In this document: positions 1 to 8,781 of the stretch, piece by piece | Position numbering within the stretch: the stretch's first letter is position 1 | How the letters are laid out: each line of letters starts with the position of its first letter | NCBI RefSeq assembly: GCF_001637225.1 | Contig: NZ_LVJI01000024.1 | Location: 62,001 to 126,000 of the forward strand | Direction: 5' to 3' | From: Paenibacillus antarcticus | GTDB lineage: Bacteria > Bacillota > Bacilli > Paenibacillales > Paenibacillaceae | DNA length: 64,000 bases | The notes under the pieces: model-generated | Seen by the model: only the letters and a program-made list of their open reading frames with translations | Database searches by the model: none | What the model was told of the DNA's origin: nothing | Program-made: the position numbers and the translations under genes

Positions 1-105
1 TTTATACTAAACTAATCGCATCCAAGCATATTGTTCTCGATTAGGAGATCATTGTAACGGATTTGATGTATCATGACATTATTCATCCATGTAGGAGGAT
101 ATACT

Positions 106-1224
106 TTGCGACTAGTACCTGTGCAGAAGCTTAAAGAAGGCATGAAATTAGGCAAGAAAATATATAGTGCTGATGGCGTTACACTATTGGCAGTAGGCGT
201 GGAATTAACGAATAATCTGATTCGTAGATTAATGGGAATTGGGATCGATTATGTATATATTCAAGATGTATTAACAGAGGATATTGTTATTCCTGAGGTC
301 TTACACGAAGAAACACGGCGCAAAGCCCTACGTACTATTCAATCAAGTTTTCAAAAAATATCGGAATCGTCAATAACCTCACGAGGGATTGGTGGGTACC
401 GTCATTTGGGCAGAGACTTCTCTGTTGTAATGCAGTCCATTCTAGATGATCTGAATAGCCAAGAAGTGACGATGATCATGCTTATGGATATGAACCAAAC
501 CGATCATTATTTGTACAGGCATTCGTTAAATGTATGTATATATACATTAATTCTTGGTGCTGCAAGTGGCTTATCTCACGAACAGCTTAAAGTGCTTGGC
601 ATAGGATCACTTCTACATGATATTGGTAAGACTCAGATTCCACTTGAGGTATTACTAAAGCCTGAAAGACTGGATGACAAGGAATTCGAACAAATTAAGT
701 CTCATACGGAATTAGGTTTTAAAATACTGAAAGGTGAACCTGACATTCCTTTACTTGCAGCCCACTGTGCGTTACAGCATCATGAAAGGCTGAATGGTAC
801 AGGGTATCCACGAGGGCTGAAAGGTTCTGAAATTCATGAGTTTGCTCAATGGTTAGGAATGGCTGATTCATATGATGCGATGACTTCTCATCGTGTGTAT
901 AAGAAAGCGATGCTACCACATCAAGCCATGGAGATCCTGTATGGGGGTTCGGGTACTATGTTTGATCAGAAGAAGCTACAAGTATTTCGTGATAAGGTCG
1001 CCATTTATCCACCGGGTATGAGTGTTAAGCTTAGTTCGGGAGAGACCGGAGTGGTGTGTAGAATAGATCCAAGTATCCCTCAACGTCCTGTAGTTCGTGT
1101 TCTGACTAACGAATTTGGTGAAGTACTAAAAGCACCTTATGATATGGATTTGACGCAACAGTTGTCCATCGTCATTACACAAGTTGAAGGATTAGACACA
1201 TTTGGCGAAACAACGATTTTATAA
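106..1224 (+). CDS. HD-GYP domain protein, probable c-di-GMP phosphodiesterase
   Basis: The product (372 aa) has an N-terminal region of about 130 residues of the kind common in HD-GYP proteins, then an HD-GYP domain. The metal-binding HD pair is His171-Asp172 in LLHDIGKTQIP, and the GYP signature is Gly233-Tyr234-Pro235 in LNGTGYPRG. HD-GYP proteins generally hydrolyse cyclic di-GMP; that activity is inferred here. I see no membrane segment, so it is probably cytoplasmic. I chose the TTG at 106 because a strong GTAGGAGG lies just upstream and the protein then starts MRLVPVQKLKEGM, as family members do. An in-frame ATG at 73 precedes that ribosome binding site and is unlikely to be used. A structured terminator follows, so the gene is probably monocistronic at its 3' end. 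Confidence 0.9.
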   Translation: MRLVPVQKLKEGMKLGKKIYSADGVTLLAVGVELTNNLIRRLMGIGIDYVYIQDVLTEDIVIPEVLHEETRRKALRTIQSSFQKISESSITSRGIGGYRHLGRDFSVVMQSILDDLNSQEVTMIMLMDMNQTDHYLYRHSLNVCIYTLILGAASGLSHEQLKVLGIGSLLHDIGKTQIPLEVLLKPERLDDKEFEQIKSHTELGFKILKGEPDIPLLAAHCALQHHERLNGTGYPRGLKGSEIHEFAQWLGMADSYDAMTSHRVYKKAMLPHQAMEILYGGSGTMFDQKKLQVFRDKVAIYPPGMSVKLSSGETGVVCRIDPSIPQRPVVRVLTNEFGEVLKAPYDMDLTQQLSIVITQVEGLDTFGETTIL

Positions 1225-1229
1225 GAATT

Positions 1230-1323
1230 CCATGAAACAACGACATTATGAAAAGCTAATGTGATTGTGGGCACAAAGATGTGCTACTATCGCTAAAGCC
1301 GTCGTTGTATCATGGTTTTTTTT
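1230..1323 (+). terminator. Long-stem terminator with a nested hairpin
   Basis: Arms CCATGAAACAACGAC (1230-1244) and GTCGTTGTATCATGG (1301-1315) pair over 15 positions with one mismatch and are followed by eight Ts (1316-1323). The 56-nt loop holds a second hairpin, GCACA/TGTGC (about 1271-1284). It is probably the terminator of the HD-GYP gene. The long structured loop is unusual. Confidence 0.7.
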
Positions 1324-1512
1324 GACGATGTATACGGCTACTTTTGGTGGTAGGTATGATTATGATGAGCATTGGGATAATAATATATTTGAATGGTTAA
1401 CAAGAAATGTATTATCAAGAAAAATGATTTAATACCCTCTTCGTGATATGATATATAGTAAACGTTTGGGCTTATTATATAGTTGGTTAATAAAGGGAAC
1501 AGGGTGGATAAT

Positions 1513-2652
1513 ATGATTACAGAAGAAAATGCAAGATCTACGAACATGCAACAAATATCACCAGGGTATGATCAATGGGAACCTATAAATTCACTTCGCA
1601 AGTATGGACAGCATGTCCTGACTAGCGTAGAAATGACAGTTACTCATCTCTGTAATATGCGATGTGAACATTGTGCAGTGGGAGATATGCTTGTTATGAA
1701 AGAACCTGAATCTCTTTCATTGGATCTAATGCTCAAAAGATTGGACCAAGTAGAACATTTGGAAACGATAAGTATGACGGGTGGAGAACCTCTATTTCGT
1801 AAGCAAACTGTAGATGAAGTCATCGTTCCTTTGCTGAAATATGCGAAAGAACGTGGAATCAAATCACAGATGAACTCTAATTTGACGATGGGTATGGATC
1901 GCTATGAGAAGCTTCTTCCTTACCTAGATGTTATGCATATGTCGTTCAATTACTTGAACGGAGATGATTTTCATGAGGTAGGATTTGCAAACAGTGGACG
2001 TCCCGTAAGTAAGGAAGCGGCTTATCGTCTATATGACACGATGATTGAGAATACGCGTAAACTTACCGATGCTGGCATGTACATCTCAGCCGAATCCATG
2101 ATTAATTATCGAACACATACGAAGCTAGATGAGATTCATCAATTGATTGTAGATATGGGCTGTCAACGTCATGAAGTTCATCCTATGTATCCATCAAACT
2201 TTGCTTCAAACCTTCCGGTATTATCCTTAGAAGATATGCGCAAATCTATATATGGCTTACTTGATTCACGTGATGAGTCTGTGTGGATGTTGTTCGGCAC
2301 ACTTCCGTTTTATGCCTGTAGTGATCGGGAGGAAGATTTGAAGTTGCTTCGTCGATTAAAGGAATCAAAGAATGTCACAGTTCGAAATGACCCCGATGGT
2401 CGTAACCGAGTGAATGTGAATTTATTTTCTGGGGATGTTTATGTGACAGATTTTGCAGATATTCCTCCGTTTGGGAACATTAAGAATGAATCACTTGAAG
2501 ATATTTTCAATCAATGGACGAATGGTCATCCGCTGAACCAAAAAGTGAATTGTCATTGTGATGCTGTAGGATGTTGTGGTCCAAACCTTCTCGTAGCAGA
2601 TATGTATTATAAAGACGTGGACTTTAAATTAAGAACCGCAAACCGTTTATAG
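1513..2652 (+). CDS. yfkAB: Radical SAM/CxCxxxxC protein YfkAB
   Basis: A radical SAM enzyme of 379 aa. The [4Fe-4S] cluster motif CNMRCEHC supplies Cys47, Cys51 and Cys54, and TGGEPLF is the usual SAM-binding glycine/glutamate motif. The C-terminal CHCDAVGCCGPN contains the CxCxxxxC signature that defines the YfkAB family and may hold an auxiliary cluster. The substrate is unknown. I start at the ATG at 1513 because AGGGTGG lies 5 nt upstream; an in-frame ATG at 1483 has no good ribosome binding site. The gene is 16 bp upstream of the next one and is probably cotranscribed with it. Confidence 0.88.
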   Translation: MITEENARSTNMQQISPGYDQWEPINSLRKYGQHVLTSVEMTVTHLCNMRCEHCAVGDMLVMKEPESLSLDLMLKRLDQVEHLETISMTGGEPLFRKQTVDEVIVPLLKYAKERGIKSQMNSNLTMGMDRYEKLLPYLDVMHMSFNYLNGDDFHEVGFANSGRPVSKEAAYRLYDTMIENTRKLTDAGMYISAESMINYRTHTKLDEIHQLIVDMGCQRHEVHPMYPSNFASNLPVLSLEDMRKSIYGLLDSRDESVWMLFGTLPFYACSDREEDLKLLRRLKESKNVTVRNDPDGRNRVNVNLFSGDVYVTDFADIPPFGNIKNESLEDIFNQWTNGHPLNQKVNCHCDAVGCCGPNLLVADMYYKDVDFKLRTANRL

Positions 2653-2668
2653 AAAAGAGGCGTTCGTA

Positions 2669-4012
2669 TTGCATACAGAGTTTGCAATCGGGGAACTTAC
2701 AATAAATATAACTCTAGTATTGCTGCTTGTATTGTTGAATGGCGTATTTGTCGCGGCTGAATTTTCACTTGTGAAAATACGTCAAACACGTATTACGCAA
2801 TTGGTCAGTGAAGGGAATAAGTTGGCTGGATTTGCGCTGAAAGTTAACAATAAGCTGGATTCTTATCTATCAGCAACACAATTTGGAATCACACTTACTT
2901 CTCTGGCACTTGGTTGGCTCGGTGAGCCAGCTATTTCGGACCTTCTTGTTGAACCAATCATGTTTAAGTTAGGTATTACGGATCCAACGCTGATTACAAC
3001 GGTTGGTGTTGTAATTGGTTTCAGTTTGATTACCTTCTTACATATTGTATTAGGAGAACTAGCTCCGAAGTCCATAGCGCTTCAAAGAACAGAAGGAACA
3101 GTACTTGCCCTTTCTGCTCCGTTGATCTTTTTTTACAAAATATTTTTCCCGTTTATTTGGGTATTGAATGCTTCAGCAAATGCCTTACTTCGGCTGATAG
3201 GCATTCAACCAGCCAGTGAGGCAGAAGGGGCACATTCTGAGGAAGAAATCCGTTTATTAATGAATCAGAGCGCTCGTAGTGGTGTGATTGACAAAGAAGA
3301 AATGAAACTTATGGACAATATTTTTGAATTCTCAGATCTGTTAGCGCGGGAGGTTATGTTACCTCGAACAGATATGGTTTGCTTATATGTGAATTTACCT
3401 CTTGAAGACAACATAAAGATAATTAATGAGACCAAGCATTCTCGTTACCCTGTTGCATTAGAAGATAAAGATCAGATTCTTGGTTTTATTCATATTACGG
3501 ATCTTCTACTTGCGAACAAGGAACAACAAGAGGATCTTACATCCATGCTTCGGCCGATATTAAATGTGCCTGAATCCATGGAGATCAGCCAAGTCCTCCG
3601 CCTAATGCAGAAGAAGCATGCCCAGCTTACACTTGTTGTAGATGAGTATGGCGGAACGGCTGGACTCCTAACAGCGGAAGAAATCCTAGAGGAAATCGTT
3701 GGAGATTTATATGATGAATTCGAGGATGATGAACGCGAGAATGTGGAAATCGATGGCGATATTATCTCTGTAAAGGGGAGAATGCTTATTGAGGATGTGA
3801 ATGATCTCACTGGTGTTTTGATTGAGGATAATGAAGTCGACTCCATCGGAGGATGGTTGTTCAAAGAACTAGAGGGAAGTCCTGCCAAAGGCGATCATGT
3901 GCAGATCGGTAATTTCATATTTCAGGTAGAGGAAGCGACTAAATTGCGTATTACTAGGGTCATGATTATACGAGCAGACACCGTGAGGCAAACAGAGCAG
4001 GATGATCTCTAA
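2669..4012 (+). CDS. CNNM/CBS/CorC-HlyC family membrane protein
   Basis: The 447-aa product has the full hemolysin C/CorC-like layout. A CNNM (DUF21) transmembrane domain covers about residues 1-200 and includes VLLNGVFVAAEFSLVKIR and LHIVLGELAPKS. A CBS pair follows at about 210-340 (MLPRTDM, SRYPV, DEYGGTAGL), then a C-terminal CorC/HlyC transporter-associated domain (DVNDLTG, VDSIGGWLF). Bacterial members are implicated in magnesium or cobalt efflux and membrane ion homeostasis; the substrate here is not evident. It starts with TTG behind AAGAGG, 16 bp after yfkAB, and is followed 12 bp later by the YtvI-like gene, so the three may form one transcript. Confidence 0.9.
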   Translation: MHTEFAIGELTINITLVLLLVLLNGVFVAAEFSLVKIRQTRITQLVSEGNKLAGFALKVNNKLDSYLSATQFGITLTSLALGWLGEPAISDLLVEPIMFKLGITDPTLITTVGVVIGFSLITFLHIVLGELAPKSIALQRTEGTVLALSAPLIFFYKIFFPFIWVLNASANALLRLIGIQPASEAEGAHSEEEIRLLMNQSARSGVIDKEEMKLMDNIFEFSDLLAREVMLPRTDMVCLYVNLPLEDNIKIINETKHSRYPVALEDKDQILGFIHITDLLLANKEQQEDLTSMLRPILNVPESMEISQVLRLMQKKHAQLTLVVDEYGGTAGLLTAEEILEEIVGDLYDEFEDDERENVEIDGDIISVKGRMLIEDVNDLTGVLIEDNEVDSIGGWLFKELEGSPAKGDHVQIGNFIFQVEEATKLRITRVMIIRADTVRQTEQDDL

Positions 4013-4024
4013 AGGATGTGAGGA

Positions 4025-5056
4025 ATGTCTGGGAAGCAGTTAATATTCATTGCGCTAAGTCTTCTATTCATTTATGGTCTCTTTACGATCGGTTCGCCAT
4101 TTCTTCTCGCAGCATTAGTAGCTATATTCATTGAGCCGGGTAATGTGTTTCTAATGCAACGGTTGAAGCTAAACCGAATTACGGCATCCACCATCACTTG
4201 TACTCTATTTCTACTCTTGATTTTATTGTTAGTCTATATTTTGGGACTTCAAGTGTTTACTCAACTCGTCGAGTATTGGAAGAACGCACCTAGTTATTTC
4301 TCAAGTGCTAATGATTTTATTCAAGACGCGATGATTCAGGCAGAAGGGTTATTTGACCGTCTTCAGCCTGATGTGGCAACGAGTTTACAACAGTTTCTAT
4401 CTAATTTGACTTCGTATGTTCAATCTATAGTAAATACGGTTTCATCTTCATTTCTGTCTTTTGCTAAAGGGATACCGGATATGTTTATATTCTTCATTGT
4501 TTTTTGTGTGGCTGTGTATTTGTTTAGTTTCAGTCTCGATACGATGCGTTATAGCGTTCTATCTTTCTTTGAAGAAAAGTCACAGAGCCAAGTGAATGAA
4601 GTGATCCTTAGTCTCAAAAGGTCAATCTTCGGATTTCTAAGTGCCCAGCTTATCTTAAGTATCTCGACATATGTCGTTACGCTCTTAGGTCTGCTAATCT
4701 TGGGGGTATCTTATCCATTAGCTGTCGCACTATTAGTCACTGTCGTCGATCTGCTACCTATTCTTGGTGTAGGTTCGGTTCTAATCCCTTGGGCCATATA
4801 TCTAATGATTGTTGGGAATACCTATACAGCGCTAGGATTAGTGATCCTCTTTATTGTAATCACGGTATGGCGTCGTGTTCTTGAACCTAAAATTATAGGT
4901 GATGCTGTTGGTATCGGAGCGCTGCCTGCTCTTATTAGCATGTATATTGGTTTCAAATTAGTTGGAGTTATCGGTTTCTTTATTGGGCCGTTGGTCATTA
5001 TTATTTATGTAGCCATGCGTAAAGCGGGCTTATTCCATATCAAAATTAAGTTTTGA
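4025..5056 (+). CDS. AI-2E/PerM-family permease, probably YtvI
   Basis: A polytopic membrane protein of 343 aa with about seven to eight hydrophobic segments and a hydrophilic region at about 90-150. The C-terminal half contains DLLPILGVGSVLIPWA and GVIGFFIGPLVIIIY, typical of the AI-2E transporter (PF01594) family, and the overall pattern resembles the sporulation membrane protein YtvI. In B. subtilis ytvI lies just upstream of citZ; here that position is empty and this gene sits more than 30 kb away. Orthology with YtvI is therefore inferred from sequence only. The start is ATG with GTGAGG just upstream. Confidence 0.75.
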   Translation: MSGKQLIFIALSLLFIYGLFTIGSPFLLAALVAIFIEPGNVFLMQRLKLNRITASTITCTLFLLLILLLVYILGLQVFTQLVEYWKNAPSYFSSANDFIQDAMIQAEGLFDRLQPDVATSLQQFLSNLTSYVQSIVNTVSSSFLSFAKGIPDMFIFFIVFCVAVYLFSFSLDTMRYSVLSFFEEKSQSQVNEVILSLKRSIFGFLSAQLILSISTYVVTLLGLLILGVSYPLAVALLVTVVDLLPILGVGSVLIPWAIYLMIVGNTYTALGLVILFIVITVWRRVLEPKIIGDAVGIGALPALISMYIGFKLVGVIGFFIGPLVIIIYVAMRKAGLFHIKIKF

Positions 5057-5068
5057 ATGAATTTACTA

Positions 5069-5170
5069 AACGGGATGATTTAGCCAAGTGGGATATGGCT
5101 GGATCATCCCGTTATCTTTAAGCTCCTTTTGGTTAAAGCTGATTTATTGGCCAAGCCAAGGAGTTTTTTT
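5069..5170 (+). terminator. Two consecutive stem-loops after the YtvI-like gene
   Basis: AACGGGATGAT (5069-5079) pairs with ATCATCCCGTT (5103-5113) around an inner AGCCA/TGGCT stem. A second stem CTCCTT (5123-5128)/AAGGAG (5158-5163) is followed by seven Ts (5164-5170). Together they probably terminate the upstream operon. Confidence 0.7.
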
Positions 5171-5263
5171 GTCTTATTTTAGTTCATTTTCTGGGCTGAC
5201 GACATATGCTTATTACAAAGACGCATGTTGCGCTAGGTATTATGATTCTTAAGGAGGAGACTT

Positions 5264-5488
5264 TTGTTGAACTCACAGATACGAAGTTATACACCTTTTA
5301 TTGGTCCTTTTGATCCCTGTCCGCCACTACTCTGTAGGACTTATGTGGTACCACCTAATCAATTCATTCAATTCCAGCCATTGGGTTGGCCACAGTATAG
5401 TCTTTCCGAAGCTTTAAGACGGGGAACACTTTGGCCAGCACTATACAGTCCATATACTGCTAGACAATCGCAAGGGGGGACTTCTTGA
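5264..5488 (+). CDS. cotJA: Spore coat-associated protein CotJA
   Basis: A 74-aa protein rich in Pro, Tyr and aromatic residues, ending QSQGGTS. Its first half contains PFDPCPPLLCRTYVVP, which matches the CotJA pattern of a short PxDPCxP stretch followed by a YVVPPNQ-type region. It is the first gene of a cotJABC operon whose products are components of the inner spore coat layers. It starts with TTG (a second TTG follows directly) behind a perfect AAGGAGG at 5251-5257. The stop overlaps the start of cotJB. A CATATGCT at about 5202-5209 could be a sigma-E type -10, but the -35 fit is poor. Confidence 0.85.
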   Translation: MLNSQIRSYTPFIGPFDPCPPLLCRTYVVPPNQFIQFQPLGWPQYSLSEALRRGTLWPALYSPYTARQSQGGTS

Positions 5489-5754
5489 TGGAGTTTACAC
5501 AGTGCGATGAACAGTATTATGAATGGCTGGAACAACTTCAAACTGTAGATTTTGCTCTTGTAGAACTCAATTTATTTCTAGATACTCATCCTGATGATCT
5601 TAAAAGCATCCAACAGTATAACCAGCTTAGTCAAGAAAGAATGCGACTTGCGCATCAGTTCCAGGAAGTATACGGACCTCTTATGAATTTTGGTCATGCT
5701 TTTTCAAGGTTTCCATGGCAATGGTCACAATCCCCTTGGCCTTGGCAAGTCTAG
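5488..5754 (+). CDS. cotJB: Spore coat protein CotJB
   Basis: An 88-aa protein with the CotJB hallmarks: YYEWLEQLQTVDFALVELNL near the N-terminus, LDTHPDD in the middle, YGPLMNFGH, and a tryptophan-rich C-terminus (WPWQV). I start at the ATG at 5488, whose A is the last base of the cotJA TGA; a TTG one codon earlier is possible. AAGGGGGG at 5472-5478 is the ribosome binding site. It lies between cotJA and cotJC and is presumably translationally coupled to cotJA. Confidence 0.9.
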   Translation: MEFTQCDEQYYEWLEQLQTVDFALVELNLFLDTHPDDLKSIQQYNQLSQERMRLAHQFQEVYGPLMNFGHAFSRFPWQWSQSPWPWQV

Positions 5755-5779
5755 AATCTAACGGAGGTGAGGTTAGTTC

Positions 5780-6349
5780 ATGTGGGTGTATGAGAAGAAG
5801 TTACAATATCCTGTAAGGGTTAGTAAGTGTGATCCTCAAATGGCTAGGTATTTGGCAGAACAGTATGGTGGTGCTGATGGAGAGTTGGCTGCTGCGCTAC
5901 GTTACTTAAATCAGCGGTATACGATACCTGATAAGGTTATTGGACTTCTTACGGATATCGGGACGGAAGAATTCGCTCATCTTGAGATGATCGCGACCAT
6001 GATTTACAAACTAACCAAAGATGCTTCAGTTGAACAACTGAAGGCTGCGGGGCTTGGTCCCCATTACGCCGCCCATGACAGTGCGCTATTCTATGAGAAT
6101 GCAAGTGGGGTTCCATTCACAGCTGCATACATTCAAGCCAAGGGAGACCCTCTCGCTGATTTGTATGAGGACATAGCTGCTGAGGAGAAAGCACGGGCTA
6201 CATACCAGTGGCTGATCGATATGACAGATGATGTGGATCTACAGGACAGTTTGAAGTTCCTGCGTGAGCGGGAGATCGTGCATGCGCTACGCTTCAAAGA
6301 AGCCGTGGAGATGATCAAGGATGATCGTCAGGAGCAGAAGGTGTTTTAA
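5780..6349 (+). CDS. cotJC: Spore coat protein CotJC, manganese catalase-like
   Basis: A 189-aa member of the manganese catalase/CotJC ferritin-like family. The helix motif EEFAHLEMIATMI and the later EEKARATYQWLI and REREIVHALRFKEA supply the Glu/His residues expected for a di-manganese site. CotJC is a coat component in B. subtilis; catalase activity here is possible but not shown. The start is ATG with GGAGGTGAGG upstream. A strong bidirectional terminator follows, separating it from the convergent aldehyde dehydrogenase gene. Confidence 0.92.
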   Translation: MWVYEKKLQYPVRVSKCDPQMARYLAEQYGGADGELAAALRYLNQRYTIPDKVIGLLTDIGTEEFAHLEMIATMIYKLTKDASVEQLKAAGLGPHYAAHDSALFYENASGVPFTAAYIQAKGDPLADLYEDIAAEEKARATYQWLIDMTDDVDLQDSLKFLREREIVHALRFKEAVEMIKDDRQEQKVF

Positions 6350-6364
6350 TTAGTAAATCAATGC

Positions 6365-6412
6365 AAAAAAGGGCTTTATCCTTAGGATTTCCTAAAGGAT
6401 AGAGCCCTTTTT
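6365..6412. terminator. Bidirectional terminator between cotJC and the aldehyde dehydrogenase gene
   Basis: AAAAAAGGGCTTTATCC pairs with GGATAGAGCCCTTTTT across a short loop, with an A-run on the left and a T-run on the right. It can terminate transcription from both convergent genes. Confidence 0.9.
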
Positions 6413-6429
6413 ATCATGATTACGAGCCA

Positions 6430-7821
6430 CTATTTCAATAATTTCTTGAGTAATTTTATTTTGTTCCCATAAGGAGGGAAAACAACGTTAATACTTAACT
6501 TTGTACTTTTCTTAATAATACTTTTATTGTGAGAGAAGAGCTCAAAGCTACTTCTTCCGTGATAAGCACCTATACCTGAATTCCCTACGCCTCCGAAAGG
6601 GAGATGGACACTAGCGGCATGTGAGAGGGTATCATTAATACATCCGCCTCCAAAGGAGACACGTCTCAGCACTTCATTCTCAGTATCCTTATCCTCTGTA
6701 AATAAATATACAGCCAATGGTTTCGGACGACTATGAATGATCTGAATGGCTTCTTCAAGCTCATGGTACGCCATGATAGGTAGAATGGGTCCGAAAATCT
6801 CATCTTGCATACAAGCATCAGCTCGCGATCCAACAGCTAATAGGGTAGGCTCTATATAAAGGTCCTCCTTGACTGCATGACCACCATATAGAACTTGAGC
6901 ACGATCCTTTTCCAAAATAGTAGCGAGTCTTTCATATTGCCGTTCATTGACAATGCGTCCATAGTCTTTACTTTGTTTGGCATCTGTTCCGTAAAAGTCT
7001 ATTATGACAGTTTTCATGGTCTCAATCAGTTCTTCTTTAATCTCTGCATGAGCGATGACATAGTCAGGTGCTATACATGTCTGTCCTGTATTTAAGAGTT
7101 TTCCCCATATAATACGTTTGGCGGCTAGCTTAATATTTGCTGTTCGATCTACAATTACAGGGCTTTTTCCACCAAGTTCAAGCGTGACAGGAACGAGATT
7201 CTTGGCTGCAGCCTCCATGACTATCTTCCCTACAGGTACACTTCCCGTAAAAAAGATATAATCAAAAGGTGCATGAATCAGGATCGATGTTGTTTCACGT
7301 TCGCCTTCAATCACTCGAATGTAGGATTCTTCGAATGTTTCCTTTATGATAGTAGTAATGATAGCTGATACGGTAGGTGTATTCTCTGAAGGTTTGAGCA
7401 CGGCGCAGTTACCAGCAGCGATAGCACCGACGAGTGGTTCAATGACTAATTGGAAAGGATAGTTAAAGGGACCTATAATTAATACGGTTCCATAGGGTTC
7501 CTGTAGGATAAAACTTTTAGATGGATATTGGTGAATGGGTGTTTTTACTTTTCGTGGCTTCATCCATTGTTTCAAATGTTTCATCATATATCCGATATTA
7601 TCTAACGTCAGACCGATTTCCGTAGCGTAGGATTCAAATTCACTTTTTCCTAAATCTTGATATAGGGCTGACATAATCTGTTGTTCATTGCGCTTTATGG
7701 CCTCTTTTAACTTCGTTAATTGTTGTATCCGAAATTGAAAGTCATATGTTCGGCCACTGAAAAAGTACTGATGATGTTCTTGTAATATTTCCTCCATACG
7801 TGAGGTTGTTAAATATTCCAT
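6430..7821 (-). CDS. Aldehyde dehydrogenase, ALDH3-like class
   Basis: A 463-aa NAD(P)-dependent aldehyde dehydrogenase that oxidises an aldehyde to the acid. Visible motifs are the cofactor-binding IGPFNYPFQL and KPSENTP, the glycine motif FFTGSVPVGK, the general-base Glu in LELGGKSPVIVD, the catalytic Cys in NTGQTCIAPDYV, and EIFGPILPI. The length (about 460 aa, short of the roughly 490 of ALDH1/2) and these motifs fit the ALDH3/fatty-aldehyde class, as in B. subtilis YwdH. The substrate cannot be told. It starts with ATG behind AGGAGG. It is divergent from the PAP2 gene and convergent with cotJC. Confidence 0.93.
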   Translation of the reverse strand: MEYLTTSRMEEILQEHHQYFFSGRTYDFQFRIQQLTKLKEAIKRNEQQIMSALYQDLGKSEFESYATEIGLTLDNIGYMMKHLKQWMKPRKVKTPIHQYPSKSFILQEPYGTVLIIGPFNYPFQLVIEPLVGAIAAGNCAVLKPSENTPTVSAIITTIIKETFEESYIRVIEGERETTSILIHAPFDYIFFTGSVPVGKIVMEAAAKNLVPVTLELGGKSPVIVDRTANIKLAAKRIIWGKLLNTGQTCIAPDYVIAHAEIKEELIETMKTVIIDFYGTDAKQSKDYGRIVNERQYERLATILEKDRAQVLYGGHAVKEDLYIEPTLLAVGSRADACMQDEIFGPILPIMAYHELEEAIQIIHSRPKPLAVYLFTEDKDTENEVLRRVSFGGGCINDTLSHAASVHLPFGGVGNSGIGAYHGRSSFELFSHNKSIIKKSTKLSINVVFPPYGNKIKLLKKLLK

Positions 7822-7950
7822 AGACGGGACTCCTCCTGTTTAAACCTATGTTTGAATAGTACTATTTACTTTGTAGTAAGTCCATAATGTAGCTTCATAG
7901 AAATTATATGTATGTTAAGAAAATAAAAACATGAAGGGTAGACATGACTT

Positions 7951-8613
7951 ATGAATAATAGGAAGCTTGAATTATCAAAGACTCTCATGATCTCCATTGT
8001 ATGTGCTATTAGTTTTGGTCTGATTGCTGTATTTGTTAGTAACACCAAGATTAAGAATTTTGATAATACTATGATCAATCTGATTCAGGGTCTCGAATCG
8101 CCTCAATTAACTACAATCATGAAGTTGTTCACGATGATTGGTAATGGGTTCTCCATAGCGATAATTACGTTCGTAGTTATGTTTATACTTTACATATTTT
8201 TAGGTCACCGTACCGAACTTGTTTTTCTAGTGTGTGTAGTGATTGGTTCTTCGTTGTTGAATACGTTATTGAAGTTAATATTTAAGCGTGCTCGACCAGA
8301 CATTAACCGCATCGCTGAAGCTCATGGTTATAGCTTTCCTAGTGGGCATTCTATGGCTGCATTCACGTTGTATGGCGTTATTGCCTTTTTATTATGGAAA
8401 CATGTCCCGACCGCAGTTGGGCGGGTTACGATCATTATTCTAAGTTCACTATTTATTACACTCATTGGTGTAAGTCGCATTTATTTAGGAGTTCATTATC
8501 CAAGTGACATCTTGGGAGGATACTTAATGAGTGCCTGTTGGTTAACAGGTTCGATATGGATTTATCAACGTTATTTAGAACGTTCGAAACGTATAAGGTC
8601 TACTCACGAATGA
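7951..8613 (+). CDS. PAP2-family membrane phosphatase
   Basis: A 220-aa protein with about six hydrophobic segments. The three-part acid phosphatase signature is complete: KRARPDINR (K-x6-RP type, around residue 112), FPSGHS (around 130) and SRIYLGVHYPSDI (around 175-187, with the catalytic His). Proteins of this kind dephosphorylate lipid phosphates such as phosphatidylglycerophosphate or undecaprenyl pyrophosphate at the membrane; the substrate is not determinable. The ribosome binding site AAGGGTAG is weak and distant. The terminator stem begins before the stop codon. Confidence 0.88.
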   Translation: MNNRKLELSKTLMISIVCAISFGLIAVFVSNTKIKNFDNTMINLIQGLESPQLTTIMKLFTMIGNGFSIAIITFVVMFILYIFLGHRTELVFLVCVVIGSSLLNTLLKLIFKRARPDINRIAEAHGYSFPSGHSMAAFTLYGVIAFLLWKHVPTAVGRVTIIILSSLFITLIGVSRIYLGVHYPSDILGGYLMSACWLTGSIWIYQRYLERSKRIRSTHE

Positions 8614-8623
8614 GTAGGCTTTT
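8598..8623 (+). terminator. Terminator overlapping the PAP2 stop codon
   Basis: CTACTCA (8600-8606) and TGAGTAG (8611-8617) form a 7-bp stem with a CGAA tetraloop, extended by GT/GC flanks and followed by TTTT. The TGA stop of the upstream gene is the first triplet of the right arm. Confidence 0.75.
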
Positions 8624-8781
8624 CTTATTATGTAAGGGTGATTATATTGTTTGTTAATAATAGGCAAATAATCTATGATTAGAATATTAGTCAAAGCATG
8701 TTGCTTTAATTCAATATAACGATGTTATTCATGGTTTACAATCAAAGTGTCCAAATTTGCTATTTATGGAGGATGGAAAGG

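Noticed and set aside
1224-1512. c-di-GMP riboswitch between the HD-GYP and yfkAB genes
   Set aside because: The structured region does not contain the conserved aptamer sequences and ends in a plain terminator, leaving about 190 bp before yfkAB.
3490-3888. 132-codon minus-strand open frame
   Set aside because: It lies wholly inside the CNNM/CBS gene, has no ribosome binding site, and its Ser/Ile-rich translation is typical of an antisense shadow.
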